From positions 30,727 through 94,726 of the forward strand of contig JANRFH010000024.1 in the NCBI GenBank assembly GCA_030725745.1: a stretch of DNA of 64,000 nt, given 5' to 3'. Below are positions 18,943 through 27,824 of this stretch, piece by piece (positions within the stretch are counted from its first letter, which is position 1; every line of letters starts with the position of its first letter). A program made the position numbers and the translations under genes. Source of the DNA: Akkermansiaceae bacterium (GTDB taxonomy: Bacteria > Verrucomicrobiota > Verrucomicrobiia > Verrucomicrobiales > Akkermansiaceae). The notes below the pieces were generated by a model that ran no database searches, was not told the origin of the DNA, and saw only the letters and a program-made list of their open reading frames with translations.

Positions 18943-21900
18943 ATGTACCTCAAGACCCTCGAAATCCAAGGCTTCAAATCCTTCGCCGATAAGACCGTGT
19001 TCGAATTCGCCGAAGGCGTCACAGGCATCGTCGGCCCCAATGGCTGCGGCAAATCCAACGTCGTCGATGCCATCCGATGGGTTCTAGGAGAAACCTCCGC
19101 CAAAGCCCTCCGCGGTGGTGAAATGGCCGACGTCATTTTCAACGGCACCGAGAAACGCAAGCCGCTCGGCATGGCGGAAGTCACACTCACCATGGCGGAT
19201 TGCGAGGAATCCCTCAAAGTTGATTTCAACGAGGTCGCCATCACCCGCCGCGTCTTCCGCGACGGTCGCTCGGAATACCGCCTCAACGGCACCCTCTGCC
19301 GCCTTCGCGATTTCCACGACCTCTTCATGGATACCGGCATCGGCCGCACCGCCTACTCCATCATGGCGCAGGGTCAGATCGATCAGATCCTCTCCTCCAA
19401 GCCAGAAGAACGCCGCGCCGTCTTCGAGGAAGCCGCCGGAATCACGAAATTCAAACGCGAGAAAAAAGACGCCCTCCGTAAACTCGAATACACCGAAGCA
19501 AATCTCCTCCGTGTCTCCGACGTCCTTGCCGAGCAAGAGCGTCGTATGAACTCCCTCAAACGCCAGGTCGCAAAAGCCCGCCGTTTCCAATCCCTCTCCA
19601 CCGACCACCGCGTCCTCGACACCCACCTCGCCCACAAGCGCTTCGTGGAAATCACCGCCGAGCGCGCCGAACTCACCAACTCGATCCGCTCGCTCGATGC
19701 GCAGGATTCCCACCTCGAGCGCCAGCTCCCAGAAAAGGAAGAAGCCGTCTCCGAAGCCCGCTCCGCCGCCCGCCTGTTCGAGTCCGAACTCGCCGAGCTC
19801 CGCCAGCAGCTCAACACCCACCAGAACGCCCTCGCCGCCGCTCAGGCACGCATCGCTTTCAACAACGAACGCAAATCCGAACTCGAAGGCCGCATCTCGC
19901 AGAACCACTCGGACATCTCCTCCACCCGCGAAAAACTCGCCCAACAAGAGTTCGATTTCACCGCCGCCAACGAAGCCCTCGACCAGCTCACCCGCCGCAT
20001 CGCCGAGCAGGAGCTGGAGCTTCAGAAACAGGAAGAGCAAACCCTCACCGCCCGCGAATCCCGCGCCAACCTCGAAGCCTCCCTCCGCTCCTCACGCGCC
20101 GAAGCAAACAAGACACAAACCCTCATCGCCTCGATGCAGGCGAAGATCGAATCCGCCCTCGCCCAGCTCGAAGGCAACCGCGACCGCGCCCGCCAGCTCG
20201 CCGATGAAGAACAACGACTCAACCTCGGCGTAGAAGAACACATCGCCCAGCAATCCCAAATCCTCGCTCTCGTCACCGAAACGGGAGACAAACTCGGCGA
20301 ACTTGAAGAAGCCTTCCAATCCGCCGAGCGCACCCACCAACACACACGCGGCGATCTCGATTCGGCACGCAAAGCCGCCACCGAATCTAACAAAGTCCTC
20401 GCCCAACGCTCCGCCCGCCTCGAGGCAGTGAAACAACTCGTCGCATCGGGCGAAGGCTTTGCCAAAGGAACCCAGAACCTCCTCAAAGGCCTCGACTCAC
20501 CCTCCGAGTTCAAGCCCTCCATCGAAGGTGTCCTGGCCTCCTTCATCCAGGCAGACGACTCCGCCGCCCGCGCCATCGAAGCCGCCCTCGGCGCGAAACT
20601 CCAGACCGTTCTCGTCTCGGACTCCGCCGTCGCCGAAACCCTCATCGACCGCCTCACCGAGAAAAAACTCGGCCAAGCAGCCATCCTCGCGAAAGACCTC
20701 ATACCCGCCGCCTCCGGCACCCAGATCGAGACCCTCCCCTCCGGTGCCACCGCATGGGCGCTCGACAAGGTCAAAGCCGAGCCACAGGTCGTCGCCATCA
20801 TCGAGCAGCTCCTTGAGAAAACCCTCATCGTCCCGGATCTCAAAACCGCCCTCACCCTCCGCAACGACTACTCCACCCTCACCTTCGTCACCCTCGCAGG
20901 AGAAATGCTTTCCCCCGAAGGCACCATCCAAGGCGGCGCCGCATCCGGAGCCTCCACCTCACTCCTCGAACGCCAAAACGAAGTCCGCGCCCTCGAAAAG
21001 GAAGTCGAATCACTCCATCAGGCCGACGAAACCGCACGCACCCTCGTCGCCACCCTCGAAGCCGGTCTCGAAGCCCACCGCGAAGCCGTCGAGGTCTCCC
21101 GCGAACGTCTCCAGAAACAAAAGGTCGAGCTCTCCACCCTACAAGGCCAGCTCTCCCTCGCCTCCAAGGAAGTCGAAAACTTCAACACCCGCATCGAAAA
21201 CGTCCGTTGGGAACGCTCCGAACTTGAGAAACGCGAAACCGCCGCCTCAGACTCACGCCAGTCCATCGAGTCCGAGCTAGCCTCCTCCCGCGAACGTCTC
21301 GAAGCCATCGAGGACGAGACCCGCTCCCTCCAGTCCAAGCTCGATGCCGCCATCGCCGGGGAACAAGAATTCACCGCCTCGCTCAACGAACTCCGCACCA
21401 ACCTCGCCGTCGAAAAACGCGCCAAACAAGCCGCTGAGGAACAACAGCGCCCGATGGAGGCACGCCTCTCCGAGCTACGCGAGGTCGCCATCCGCCGCGA
21501 AACGGAAATCGAAAACTTCACCTCCCGCATCCAGGCAGCCGCCGATGAAAACATCGCTCTCGCCGCTCAAGCCGAGGACTCCAAGATCGAATCCGAAGAC
21601 CTCCAGCAAGCCCTCGCCGAAAAAGCCGAAGGCCGCACCCAGCTCCTTTCCACCATCGAGGAAGCCGAGATCGCCCTCTCCCGCCTCCGCAAGGAACTCG
21701 CTGCCACCAACGAACAAAAAGGACGCGAGGAAATCGCCGCCACCAAGCTTGACCTCCGCCTCGAAAACCTCCTCACCGCCACCGAAGACCGCCACCAGAT
21801 CACCCTCGCCACCTTCGAGCCAGACGCCCACCTCCTCCTCTCTACCCTGAACTCCCGCAACGCCAAAAACGCCAGCGGAGAAGAAGAGACAGAAGGAACG

Positions 21901-22671
21901 CTGCCTTCAGGCGGCGAGTCGGAAGAAATCCAAGACACCCCCGGAGAACCCAACTGGTCACACGTCGAGTCCCTCGTCCACGACCTCAAGCGCAAGATCG
22001 AATCCATGGGCCCGGTCAACGTCGACGCCATCGAGGAATACGACGAACTCGAAGAACGCCACAACTTCCTCCGCAACCAACACGACGACCTCGTCTCTTC
22101 CAAGACCGAACTCCTCGCCGTCATCGAGCGCATCAACGAAGAAACCCAGCGCCGCTTCTCGGAAACCTTCGCCCAAGTGCGCATCAACTTCCGCGACATG
22201 TTCAAGGAACTCTTCGGCGAAAAAGGTCAGGCCGACCTCACCCTCATCGACGAATCCGACCCACTCGAATCCGGCATCGAAGTCATCGCCAAGCCACCCG
22301 GCAAAAAGCTCCAGTCCATCACCCTCCTATCCGGTGGTGAGCGCTCCATGACCGCCGTCGCCCTCCTGTTCTCGATCTACATGATCAAGCCCAGCCCCTT
22401 CTGCGTCCTCGACGAGCTCGACGCCCCCCTCGACGAATCCAATATCAACCGCTTCGTCAAAGTCCTCGACCGTTTCATCGACCGTTCACAATTCATCATC
22501 GTCACCCACTCCAAGCGCACCATGGCGCGCGCCGACGTCATGTATGGAGTCACCATGGAGGAATTCGGAGTCTCCAAACCCGTCGGCATGCGCCTCACCG
22601 CCTCAAACGACGACCAGAAAACCGAAGCCAAATCCGCTGCGCAAAAAGCCGCGCTCAGGCTGGATGCGTAG
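18943..22671 (+). CDS. smc: Chromosome segregation ATPase SMC
   Basis: A 1242-residue SMC protein that organises and segregates the chromosome as a dimer with ScpA/ScpB. The head begins MYLKTLEIQGFKSFAD with Walker A GPNGCGKSN at residues 31-39 and a Q-loop-containing QGQIDQIL. Two long coiled-coil arms flank a hinge around residues 505-640 (GVLASFIQADDSAARAIEAALG to SPEGTIQGGAASG). The C-terminal head has the ABC signature LLSGGERSMTAVALL near 1130 and Walker B FCVLDELDAPLDESN near 1150. The length is normal for bacterial SMC. Codons are strongly biased to C/G at the third position, which produces many long spurious open frames on both strands. ScpA and ScpB genes are not adjacent. Confidence 0.96.
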   Translation: MYLKTLEIQGFKSFADKTVFEFAEGVTGIVGPNGCGKSNVVDAIRWVLGETSAKALRGGEMADVIFNGTEKRKPLGMAEVTLTMADCEESLKVDFNEVAITRRVFRDGRSEYRLNGTLCRLRDFHDLFMDTGIGRTAYSIMAQGQIDQILSSKPEERRAVFEEAAGITKFKREKKDALRKLEYTEANLLRVSDVLAEQERRMNSLKRQVAKARRFQSLSTDHRVLDTHLAHKRFVEITAERAELTNSIRSLDAQDSHLERQLPEKEEAVSEARSAARLFESELAELRQQLNTHQNALAAAQARIAFNNERKSELEGRISQNHSDISSTREKLAQQEFDFTAANEALDQLTRRIAEQELELQKQEEQTLTARESRANLEASLRSSRAEANKTQTLIASMQAKIESALAQLEGNRDRARQLADEEQRLNLGVEEHIAQQSQILALVTETGDKLGELEEAFQSAERTHQHTRGDLDSARKAATESNKVLAQRSARLEAVKQLVASGEGFAKGTQNLLKGLDSPSEFKPSIEGVLASFIQADDSAARAIEAALGAKLQTVLVSDSAVAETLIDRLTEKKLGQAAILAKDLIPAASGTQIETLPSGATAWALDKVKAEPQVVAIIEQLLEKTLIVPDLKTALTLRNDYSTLTFVTLAGEMLSPEGTIQGGAASGASTSLLERQNEVRALEKEVESLHQADETARTLVATLEAGLEAHREAVEVSRERLQKQKVELSTLQGQLSLASKEVENFNTRIENVRWERSELEKRETAASDSRQSIESELASSRERLEAIEDETRSLQSKLDAAIAGEQEFTASLNELRTNLAVEKRAKQAAEEQQRPMEARLSELREVAIRRETEIENFTSRIQAAADENIALAAQAEDSKIESEDLQQALAEKAEGRTQLLSTIEEAEIALSRLRKELAATNEQKGREEIAATKLDLRLENLLTATEDRHQITLATFEPDAHLLLSTLNSRNAKNASGEEETEGTLPSGGESEEIQDTPGEPNWSHVESLVHDLKRKIESMGPVNVDAIEEYDELEERHNFLRNQHDDLVSSKTELLAVIERINEETQRRFSETFAQVRINFRDMFKELFGEKGQADLTLIDESDPLESGIEVIAKPPGKKLQSITLLSGGERSMTAVALLFSIYMIKPSPFCVLDELDAPLDESNINRFVKVLDRFIDRSQFIIVTHSKRTMARADVMYGVTMEEFGVSKPVGMRLTASNDDQKTEAKSAAQKAALRLDA

Positions 22672-22673
22672 CG

Positions 22674-22700
22674 TGGCGGCGGATTGCATCCGCCATGCCA
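22674..22700. terminator. Hairpin between the convergent smc and vapC genes
   Basis: A perfect 6-bp stem GGCGGA/TCCGCC with loop TTGCA (22678-22694) extends to a longer imperfect stem with TGGC/GCCA outside it. It starts three bases after the smc stop codon and lies before the convergent toxin gene, as expected for a bidirectional terminator. A clear U-tract is lacking, so this is a candidate only. Confidence 0.5.
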
Positions 22701-22719
22701 TCCACACATCCACCCCACC

Positions 22720-23127
22720 TCAGAGAATCCGCGCCTCAAGCCCTTTGATGCCCTGAAAATCCTTGTCGAAGGTGGCAACCGCACATACCGAATTCATCGC
22801 CAAGGCGGCAAGGTAAGCGTCCGCAAAATCAATCTTCCTCTTTGAGAACAGATCCAATGCCTGTTCCATCACCTCAAGCTCCTGAACCTTGAACGCGGGA
22901 TTCCTCAGAAACTGGAGCAATTTTTCCGCCACGGTCTTCCTGCGATATCCGTAAATCTTCCCCGTCAGGACAAACACCACTTCCGCGACTACGATCGGAC
23001 AAAACTGCAGCGTGATCCGGTCAGCTTCCGAAGACTGAAAAAATCCTGCAGCCAGCTCGGCTTGCTTTTCCGGCTCACCGGTCAAAAACCGGATCACCAG
23101 ATTGGTATCGACCAGATAGCTCTTCAC
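22720..23127 (-). CDS. PIN-domain toxin (VapC type)
   Basis: A 135-residue PIN-domain ribonuclease, the toxin of a type II module. The first acidic residue is in YLVDTNLVIRFL (D7), a middle glutamate lies in VVAEVVFVL, and the later acids are in KIDFADAYLAALA and ATFDKDF. It begins with GTG at 23127, overlapping the stop of the antitoxin gene in a GTGA arrangement, which explains why a non-ATG start is right. PIN toxins cut tRNA or rRNA and are held inactive by the partner antitoxin. The gene converges on smc with a hairpin between them. Confidence 0.88.
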   Translation of the reverse strand: MKSYLVDTNLVIRFLTGEPEKQAELAAGFFQSSEADRITLQFCPIVVAEVVFVLTGKIYGYRRKTVAEKLLQFLRNPAFKVQELEVMEQALDLFSKRKIDFADAYLAALAMNSVCAVATFDKDFQGIKGLEARIL

Positions 23128-23387
23128 TTCGGCAGCCCTTCCACGCCGGCATGTTCAGCCCACTCCTCCCGAGCCTTCGCCCGTGCCGATTTCCAACTGC
23201 CAACCGGCGGCGCGCCCGGCCGTTTCAACGAGCCGAAAGAGGCCATAACCCCGGGATGCGGCCTGATGATGACCGAGCCATCGAGAATCTCGTAAACCAA
23301 CTTCTGACCCGCCTCAAGATGCAGGGCATTCTGAATCTCCCTCGGCAAGGTTGTCTGACCGCGTTTGGTAATCGTTGAGGTGATCAT
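23124..23387 (-). CDS. AbrB/MazE-type antitoxin of the first PIN module
   Basis: An 87-residue protein with an N-terminal swapped-hairpin AbrB domain (MITSTITKRGQTTLPREIQNAL), followed by VYEILDGSVIIRP and a C-terminal tail (about 55-87) that probably wraps the toxin. The ATG at 23387 is used because the domain begins exactly there; an upstream extension looks non-coding. It overlaps the toxin by 4 bases. Such antitoxins bind DNA as dimers and repress their own operon with the toxin as co-repressor. Confidence 0.87.
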   Translation of the reverse strand: MITSTITKRGQTTLPREIQNALHLEAGQKLVYEILDGSVIIRPHPGVMASFGSLKRPGAPPVGSWKSARAKAREEWAEHAGVEGLPK

Positions 23388-23510
23388 GACCTGAATGTAG
23401 ATCGACAATTGCCTTGAGTCAATGAGTTGCCTTGGAATCAGATTTGCCTTGGAAAGCCTAATCGCAACGCAACTCATATACTGCAAGGAGCATTGGCTTC
23501 TCAGTCATCC

Positions 23511-23912
23511 TTACGGTCTTTCCAGCAACATTACGGAAAGGCCGAAAACCTCAGCAACCCTCGCATAGTCCGCATCAAAAGTGACAATCTCCGCCGCGTG
23601 GTGGATTGCGAGAGCGGCGATTACCAGATCCATCGAGCCAACATTCACCCCCTTGTCACGACACTTTTGTCCCAGCGAAGCTGCATCCTGCCAGAGGGTT
23701 GCAGGTGTTTGCAAAAGTGGAAGAGTCGAAAACTGCTCCTCGATCTGCGACCGCTCTTTCACCGTCGCATGGCGAAGCACTTCGAACGCAACCGGCTCGC
23801 AAATACAGGCATCCGCATCAAGGATCCACGGCTCGATAAACGCTTTGAGCGCCATGGCTGACTTTTTCCTGACGAAATCAATCCACAGCGATGTTTCAAT
23901 CAATCTCTCCAT
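23511..23912 (-). CDS. PIN-domain toxin of the second module, with variant first acidic residue
   Basis: A 133-residue PIN-domain protein unlike the neighbouring toxin. The N-terminus reads [17 protein letters not shown], where most relatives have D-T-S-x-W-I-D-F, so the first catalytic acid is Glu6 instead of Asp. The remaining acids are present: E in CEPVAFEVLRH, D in GSMDLVIAALAI and D in ATFDADYARV (seen as TFDADYARV). Glu may still coordinate the metal, but activity could be altered. The start ATG at 23912 overlaps the antitoxin gene by 13 bases. Confidence 0.85.
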   Translation of the reverse strand: MERLIETSLWIDFVRKKSAMALKAFIEPWILDADACICEPVAFEVLRHATVKERSQIEEQFSTLPLLQTPATLWQDAASLGQKCRDKGVNVGSMDLVIAALAIHHAAEIVTFDADYARVAEVFGLSVMLLERP

Positions 23913-24142
23913 AATTCGGATAAGGATTGCGACGCCCTGCGCTCGATTTCCTTCGCCTCCTCAAAACCCGAAAGTTCAGCCGAATAGGTGCCGTCCACGA
24001 ACTTTCGCGCAATCCGCTTCCGCCGCTCGATCATCAGAGAATCCTCAACCAGCTTGCGAATCGCAGGCCCCTTTTTTCGGATGCCTGTGATCTCACAGAT
24101 TTCCCGAAGTTCATTATCAGGAAGTTCGACGGTTATTTTCAT
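23900..24142 (-). CDS. VapB-type antitoxin of the second PIN module
   Basis: An 80-residue protein starting [20 protein letters not shown], the ribbon-helix-helix style beginning of DUF2191/VapB antitoxins, with a charged C-terminal tail ([23 protein letters not shown]) that would occupy the toxin active site. It precedes and overlaps its toxin by 13 bases. This antitoxin family differs from the AbrB type of the adjacent module, so the two modules are not simple duplicates. Confidence 0.85.
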   Translation of the reverse strand: MKITVELPDNELREICEITGIRKKGPAIRKLVEDSLMIERRKRIARKFVDGTYSAELSGFEEAKEIERRASQSLSELWRD

Positions 24143-24244
24143 ACAATGAAGTTAGCAAAATCAGACTTTTTGTCAATCCTCGGCCGAATAGCCTGTTTTC
24201 TACTGCATCGCCTTTCCTCCGCCTACATTCTCTATGCACCACCC

Positions 24245-25231
24245 ATGACCCGCGATCTCAATCCTCATTTCCAAGCCTCCATCCTCTCCACCACCGGAGC
24301 CTCCGGGATGGAAGTTACGGAAATCATCCAGAACCTCTGGAGCGGCTACGGCCAGATCCTGCGCATCAAATTGGAAGGCACCTCGCCCTCCACCGTCATC
24401 GCCAAGCACATCCGCATCCCAACCACCGCAAACCACCCACGCGGTTGGAACTCGAACCTCTCCCATCAACGGAAACTCAAATCCTATCAGGTCGAGACCG
24501 CATGGTATCGCCACTGGAGCCAGCGCTGCGGCGCGGACTGCCGCATCCCCGCACTCCTAGCCTTCGATCAACACGACGATGAAATCCTCCTCGTCCTCGA
24601 AGACCTCGACGCCGCCGGATACCCCGCGCGCCTCACCTCCGTCTCCACCGCCCAACTCCATTCCTGCATCGATTGGCTAGCTAATTTCCACGCCACCTTC
24701 ATGGGAGAGAAACCCTATGACCTTTGGGAAACCGGCACCTACTGGCACCTCGCCACCCGCAGTGAAGAACTCGAAGCCCTCAATGACCTCCCGCTCAAAA
24801 ACGCCGCCCCCACTCTCGACCGCATCCTCTCCAACGCCCGCTACCAAACCCTCGTCCACGGCGATGCCAAGCTCGCGAACTTCTGCTTATCCCCATCTGG
24901 CGACCAGGTCGCTGCCGTCGATTTCCAATACGTCGGCGGCGGTTGCGGCATGAAAGACCTCGCCTACTTCATCGGCTCCTGCCTCGACGAAGACTCCTGC
25001 GAAAAACGCGAGCCCGAACTCCTCGACCACTACTTCGCCAACCTCCGCGCCGCACTCGCCGTCAAACACCCATCCATCGACCCCGCCGCCGTCGAAACCG
25101 AATGGCGCTCCATTTTCCCCATCGCCTGGACAGACTTCCACCGTTTCCTCAAAGGCTGGAGCCCCGGCCACTGGAAGATCAACTCTTACAGCGAGCGACT
25201 CGCACGCGAAGTCGTGGGCAAAGTGGTGTGA
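24245..25231 (+). CDS. Aminoglycoside/choline/ecdysteroid kinase-like phosphotransferase
   Basis: A 328-residue cytoplasmic kinase-fold protein. It has [12 protein letters not shown] in the hinge region, the Brenner-type catalytic motif [12 protein letters not shown] (H-G-D-x-x-x-x-N) and the metal-binding [21 protein letters not shown], matching ecdysteroid kinase-like and choline kinase-type APH folds. The substrate, probably a small alcohol, is unknown. The ATG at 24245 places the start after the divergent antitoxin promoter. An open extension to 23927 lies antisense to the antitoxin gene and is unlikely to be translated. It converges on the hemolysin III gene with 9 bases between. Confidence 0.8.
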   Translation: MTRDLNPHFQASILSTTGASGMEVTEIIQNLWSGYGQILRIKLEGTSPSTVIAKHIRIPTTANHPRGWNSNLSHQRKLKSYQVETAWYRHWSQRCGADCRIPALLAFDQHDDEILLVLEDLDAAGYPARLTSVSTAQLHSCIDWLANFHATFMGEKPYDLWETGTYWHLATRSEELEALNDLPLKNAAPTLDRILSNARYQTLVHGDAKLANFCLSPSGDQVAAVDFQYVGGGCGMKDLAYFIGSCLDEDSCEKREPELLDHYFANLRAALAVKHPSIDPAAVETEWRSIFPIAWTDFHRFLKGWSPGHWKINSYSERLAREVVGKVV

Positions 25232-25240
25232 AACATCACC

Positions 25241-25897
25241 TCAACCAAACACATACAGGCACACGGCAAGCACATGGCAGACGCTTCCTGTTAGAACAAA
25301 CAGATGCCAGATGGCGTGATTATACGGCAGCTTGTTCCATACGAAAAACACCACCCCCAGCGTGTAGGCAAGCCCACCCGCCACCAACCAAGCCATCCCC
25401 GCAGATGGCAACGCCTTCCACAGCGGAACAATCGCCAGAAGGATCAGCCACCCCATGAGCAGATAGAGCGCAGTGGAGAACCAATGATCCTTTTTTCCCT
25501 TCCACAAGGTCTTCATGCAAACCCCGGCGACAGCCATCCCCCAGACCGCTCCGAAAATCGACCACCCCCACGCTCCACGAAGCGTGATCAGAGTAAAGGG
25601 CGTGTAAGAACCGGCGATGAGCAGATAGATACAAATGTGATCTAGCGTCTGGAATCGCGCCTTCCACCGGAGCGTGGTCGAGAAATGATAGAGCGTGGAC
25701 GAGGAATACAGCACGATGAGCGACATCCCGAACACCACCGCAGAAACCATCTTAAGAGAATCCCCGGCAGCCAACACCAGCATCGTCACCAACGCCCCCA
25801 CACTGAAAGCGATGCCCACCGCATGGGTCACCATACTGGCGACCTCTTCGCGATGCGTGTCGCACAGTTGAGATCGGACTTCGGGTTCGGTTTCCAT
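25241..25897 (-). CDS. Hemolysin III / PAQR family membrane protein
   Basis: A 218-residue protein with seven hydrophobic helices. Family motifs include EVASMVTHAVGIAFS, the first His in SSTLYHFSTTLRWKARFQTLDH, IYLLIAGSYTPF and the terminal histidines in YNHAIWHLFVLTGSVCHVLA, which form the zinc site of PAQR/TrhA proteins. Bacterial members have been linked to membrane energetics rather than true haemolysis. I prefer the ATG at 25897, which has a G-rich ribosome-binding stretch upstream. An ATG at 25915 is possible, and a longer frame reaches 25978. Confidence 0.88.
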   Translation of the reverse strand: METEPEVRSQLCDTHREEVASMVTHAVGIAFSVGALVTMLVLAAGDSLKMVSAVVFGMSLIVLYSSSTLYHFSTTLRWKARFQTLDHICIYLLIAGSYTPFTLITLRGAWGWSIFGAVWGMAVAGVCMKTLWKGKKDHWFSTALYLLMGWLILLAIVPLWKALPSAGMAWLVAGGLAYTLGVVFFVWNKLPYNHAIWHLFVLTGSVCHVLAVCLYVFG

Positions 25898-25984
25898 GGA
25901 TGCTGCCCCCTTCATCGCGCCGGAGGACAGCTTTGTCCAGCGAACGTCCTCATCAGTCGCCAGACCTTGGACTACCACTCGACA

Positions 25985-26287
25985 CTAGTCCCATCTCCAG
26001 TCAATCAAGCCGGATGAGGTTTTCTCACCGTTCTGCTTCCTCTTCCTATCATCTTCTTTATCACGCTGCCGTCGTTCGGAGACCTTCGTATCTCGGGAGG
26101 ATGCGGCCAGCAAGGCTTGCCGGTGAGCCGATTCATGAGTCGCACCTGTGGAAACTGCGTTCTGGTAAGCCTCCCTGTAGGTTGGCCCCGAGGGATCACC
26201 TGTGAATGCGTCTTTCACATACACAGTGCACGAACACATCCAAACGCATATGACACATACCGAAAAAGATCCAATTTCCTTCCTCAT
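25985..26287 (-). CDS. Small lysine/arginine-rich lipoprotein
   Basis: A 100-residue predicted lipoprotein. From the ATG at 26287 it reads MRKEIGSFSVCVICVWMCSC, a short signal with several cysteines; the lipidated residue is probably the last Cys. The mature part has an alanine/histidine-rich helix (SAHRQALLAASSRD) and a strongly basic tail (RRQRDKEDDRKRKQN). I do not recognise a family. It stands 87 bases upstream of the hemolysin III start on the same strand. Confidence 0.6.
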   Translation of the reverse strand: MRKEIGSFSVCVICVWMCSCTVYVKDAFTGDPSGPTYREAYQNAVSTGATHESAHRQALLAASSRDTKVSERRQRDKEDDRKRKQNGEKTSSGLIDWRWD

Positions 26288-26375
26288 ATTAAGAAGCGTC
26301 AGGAACGCGGAACCATTTAGCAACTCTCAACTAATCGACTACTTGCAGACTGTCGCGCATCTCCATTTCGCCACC

Positions 26376-26774
26376 CTACCCTAGCTCTTCCTCAATGAAC
26401 TCAAGCACGAGATCCACGAGTTCATCCATGCCTGCCGGTAGTTCTTCTTCGATCGAGGCTAGGTAGTCGGCTTCGGTTTCGCTATAGTCGCCGCGATCTT
26501 CGCTGCGGGTGCCGCACCAACGGCTGGCGTTGAGGGGATCGACGATGCCTTGGGCACCGATGAGATCGAAGGATTTGATCACGCGCTGGTGATCGATCGG
26601 GCTCTGCCAGAACTCGTGAAGGCGATCTTCGCTCTCAAGGATAGGCACGGTTTCATACACGTCCATGAGCGCACGTTCTTCGCGGCTAAGGGCACGCTCG
26701 CCCGATTCGCTCTCGAGGCTATCGATGAGCATTTCAACTTCGTCCGGCCATTCAATAGGTTCCTGAAAATTCAT
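26376..26774 (-). CDS. Acidic protein of unknown function
   Basis: A 132-residue, very acidic soluble protein starting MNFQEPIEWPDEVEMLIDSL and ending in an acidic helix (MDELVDLVLEFIEEELG). No signal peptide or known motif is visible. A tract SRWCGTRSEDRGDYSETEADYLASIEEEL in the middle is the most distinctive part. Base composition and codon use resemble the neighbours, so it is probably real. The start at 26774 avoids a poorly supported extension to 26801. Confidence 0.6.
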   Translation of the reverse strand: MNFQEPIEWPDEVEMLIDSLESESGERALSREERALMDVYETVPILESEDRLHEFWQSPIDHQRVIKSFDLIGAQGIVDPLNASRWCGTRSEDRGDYSETEADYLASIEEELPAGMDELVDLVLEFIEEELG

Positions 26775-26866
26775 TTGCGCGGATGTAGGACACAGGAGCA
26801 TTCCTTGCCAAGCTAAACCAAGGCTGTTCGTGCAGATTTTCTATTTTTGCGAGAGCTAGCTAAATG

Positions 26867-27802
26867 TTAGGGATTTACTCTTTCCGGAACTTTTGCACGC
26901 GCTCTCTGCATGAGCACTAGTGAGATAACAACGATACAGGCGCCAGTAATTAGCCCCCAGCCTGCGGTTTCCCCTTTCAGGAAAACCAAGGACTCACTCA
27001 TCCCACAAAGCGGGATTAGGAAACGGTAGCCCGCCAGCAGGGGTACGGGGAACTTTGTGGACAGGTGATTCCACAGTGCGAAGGCGAACGCTGAGACGAA
27101 GCTAAGCCAGCATGTGATGAGGATAACCACCGGGTTTCCCATTAATTCAGCGATCCGCGCGAACGAACCCACGCCCGCCAGCAGCAGAAGCACGCCGCCA
27201 AGCGCAAGCGAGAAGCCGGTGGCAGCGCGCGCGCCGATCCCTTTGCCCAATTTCCCGAATTCGATGATGCCGATGGCTCCCATGCCGGTGGCACCGATCA
27301 TAAGAATGGAACCGAGCAAGGGCTGTCCCGCATCGGCACCAGGCTTAGCTACCGCTAGGGTGATACCGAATGCGCCTAAGAGCAGTGCCAGCCATTGCCC
27401 GCGATTCGGCTTTGGAGCATTGGAGAGCAAGGGAGCAAGGATGACCCACCAGAAGCTCCCACTTGATACTAGCAGACCCGTGAGGCTGCCGCTCGCCACG
27501 GCGATGGCGTAGTAGAACAGTAGATATTGCCCGAAGGTCTGGGTCAGCGACATGGTGAGAAGCCGGGACTTCGGGCTGCGTTTGATTTCACTCCATGGAT
27601 TTCTCGAAATGAGCAGCAGCGCCACTCCGGCGACAGTGAAGCGCACCCCGGCAAACCACCAGTAATCCCCCAGCCCGGGATCGAATCCCTGCTCCTGCCA
27701 GATGGCGTAGACCGTTTTCAGACAGGGAAAAGCGCTACCCCACAGCAAAGCGCAGAGCAATGCTCCGGGCAAAACTTTGAACCAACGCTGATCAACCTCC
27801 AC
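26867..27802 (-). CDS. EamA/DMT-family transporter
   Basis: A 311-residue membrane protein with ten predicted helices in two repeated halves, typical of drug/metabolite transporters (EamA). Typical segments are LLCALLWGSAFPCLKT in helix 1 and, in the second half, GATGMGAIGIIEFGKLGKG and FVSAFAFALWNHLSTKF. It starts with GTG at 27802, 22 bases after the stop of the GH95-like gene, and is the last gene of the eight-gene glycan operon. Position suggests export or uptake of a sugar-derived metabolite, but DMT substrates are diverse and this is inference. Confidence 0.82.
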   Translation of the reverse strand: MEVDQRWFKVLPGALLCALLWGSAFPCLKTVYAIWQEQGFDPGLGDYWWFAGVRFTVAGVALLLISRNPWSEIKRSPKSRLLTMSLTQTFGQYLLFYYAIAVASGSLTGLLVSSGSFWWVILAPLLSNAPKPNRGQWLALLLGAFGITLAVAKPGADAGQPLLGSILMIGATGMGAIGIIEFGKLGKGIGARAATGFSLALGGVLLLLAGVGSFARIAELMGNPVVILITCWLSFVSAFAFALWNHLSTKFPVPLLAGYRFLIPLCGMSESLVFLKGETAGWGLITGACIVVISLVLMQRARAKVPERVNP

Positions 27803-27824
27803 GCGGCGGAACGTGGCACCGAAT

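Noticed and set aside
19084..22205. Long open frames on the minus strand and in other plus frames inside smc
   Set aside because: They mirror smc's strong C/G third-position bias and have low-complexity products; smc itself is intact and well conserved.
23927..24244. N-terminal extension of the kinase-like protein
   Set aside because: It is antisense to the VapB-type antitoxin gene and its promoter; the kinase fold begins after 24245.
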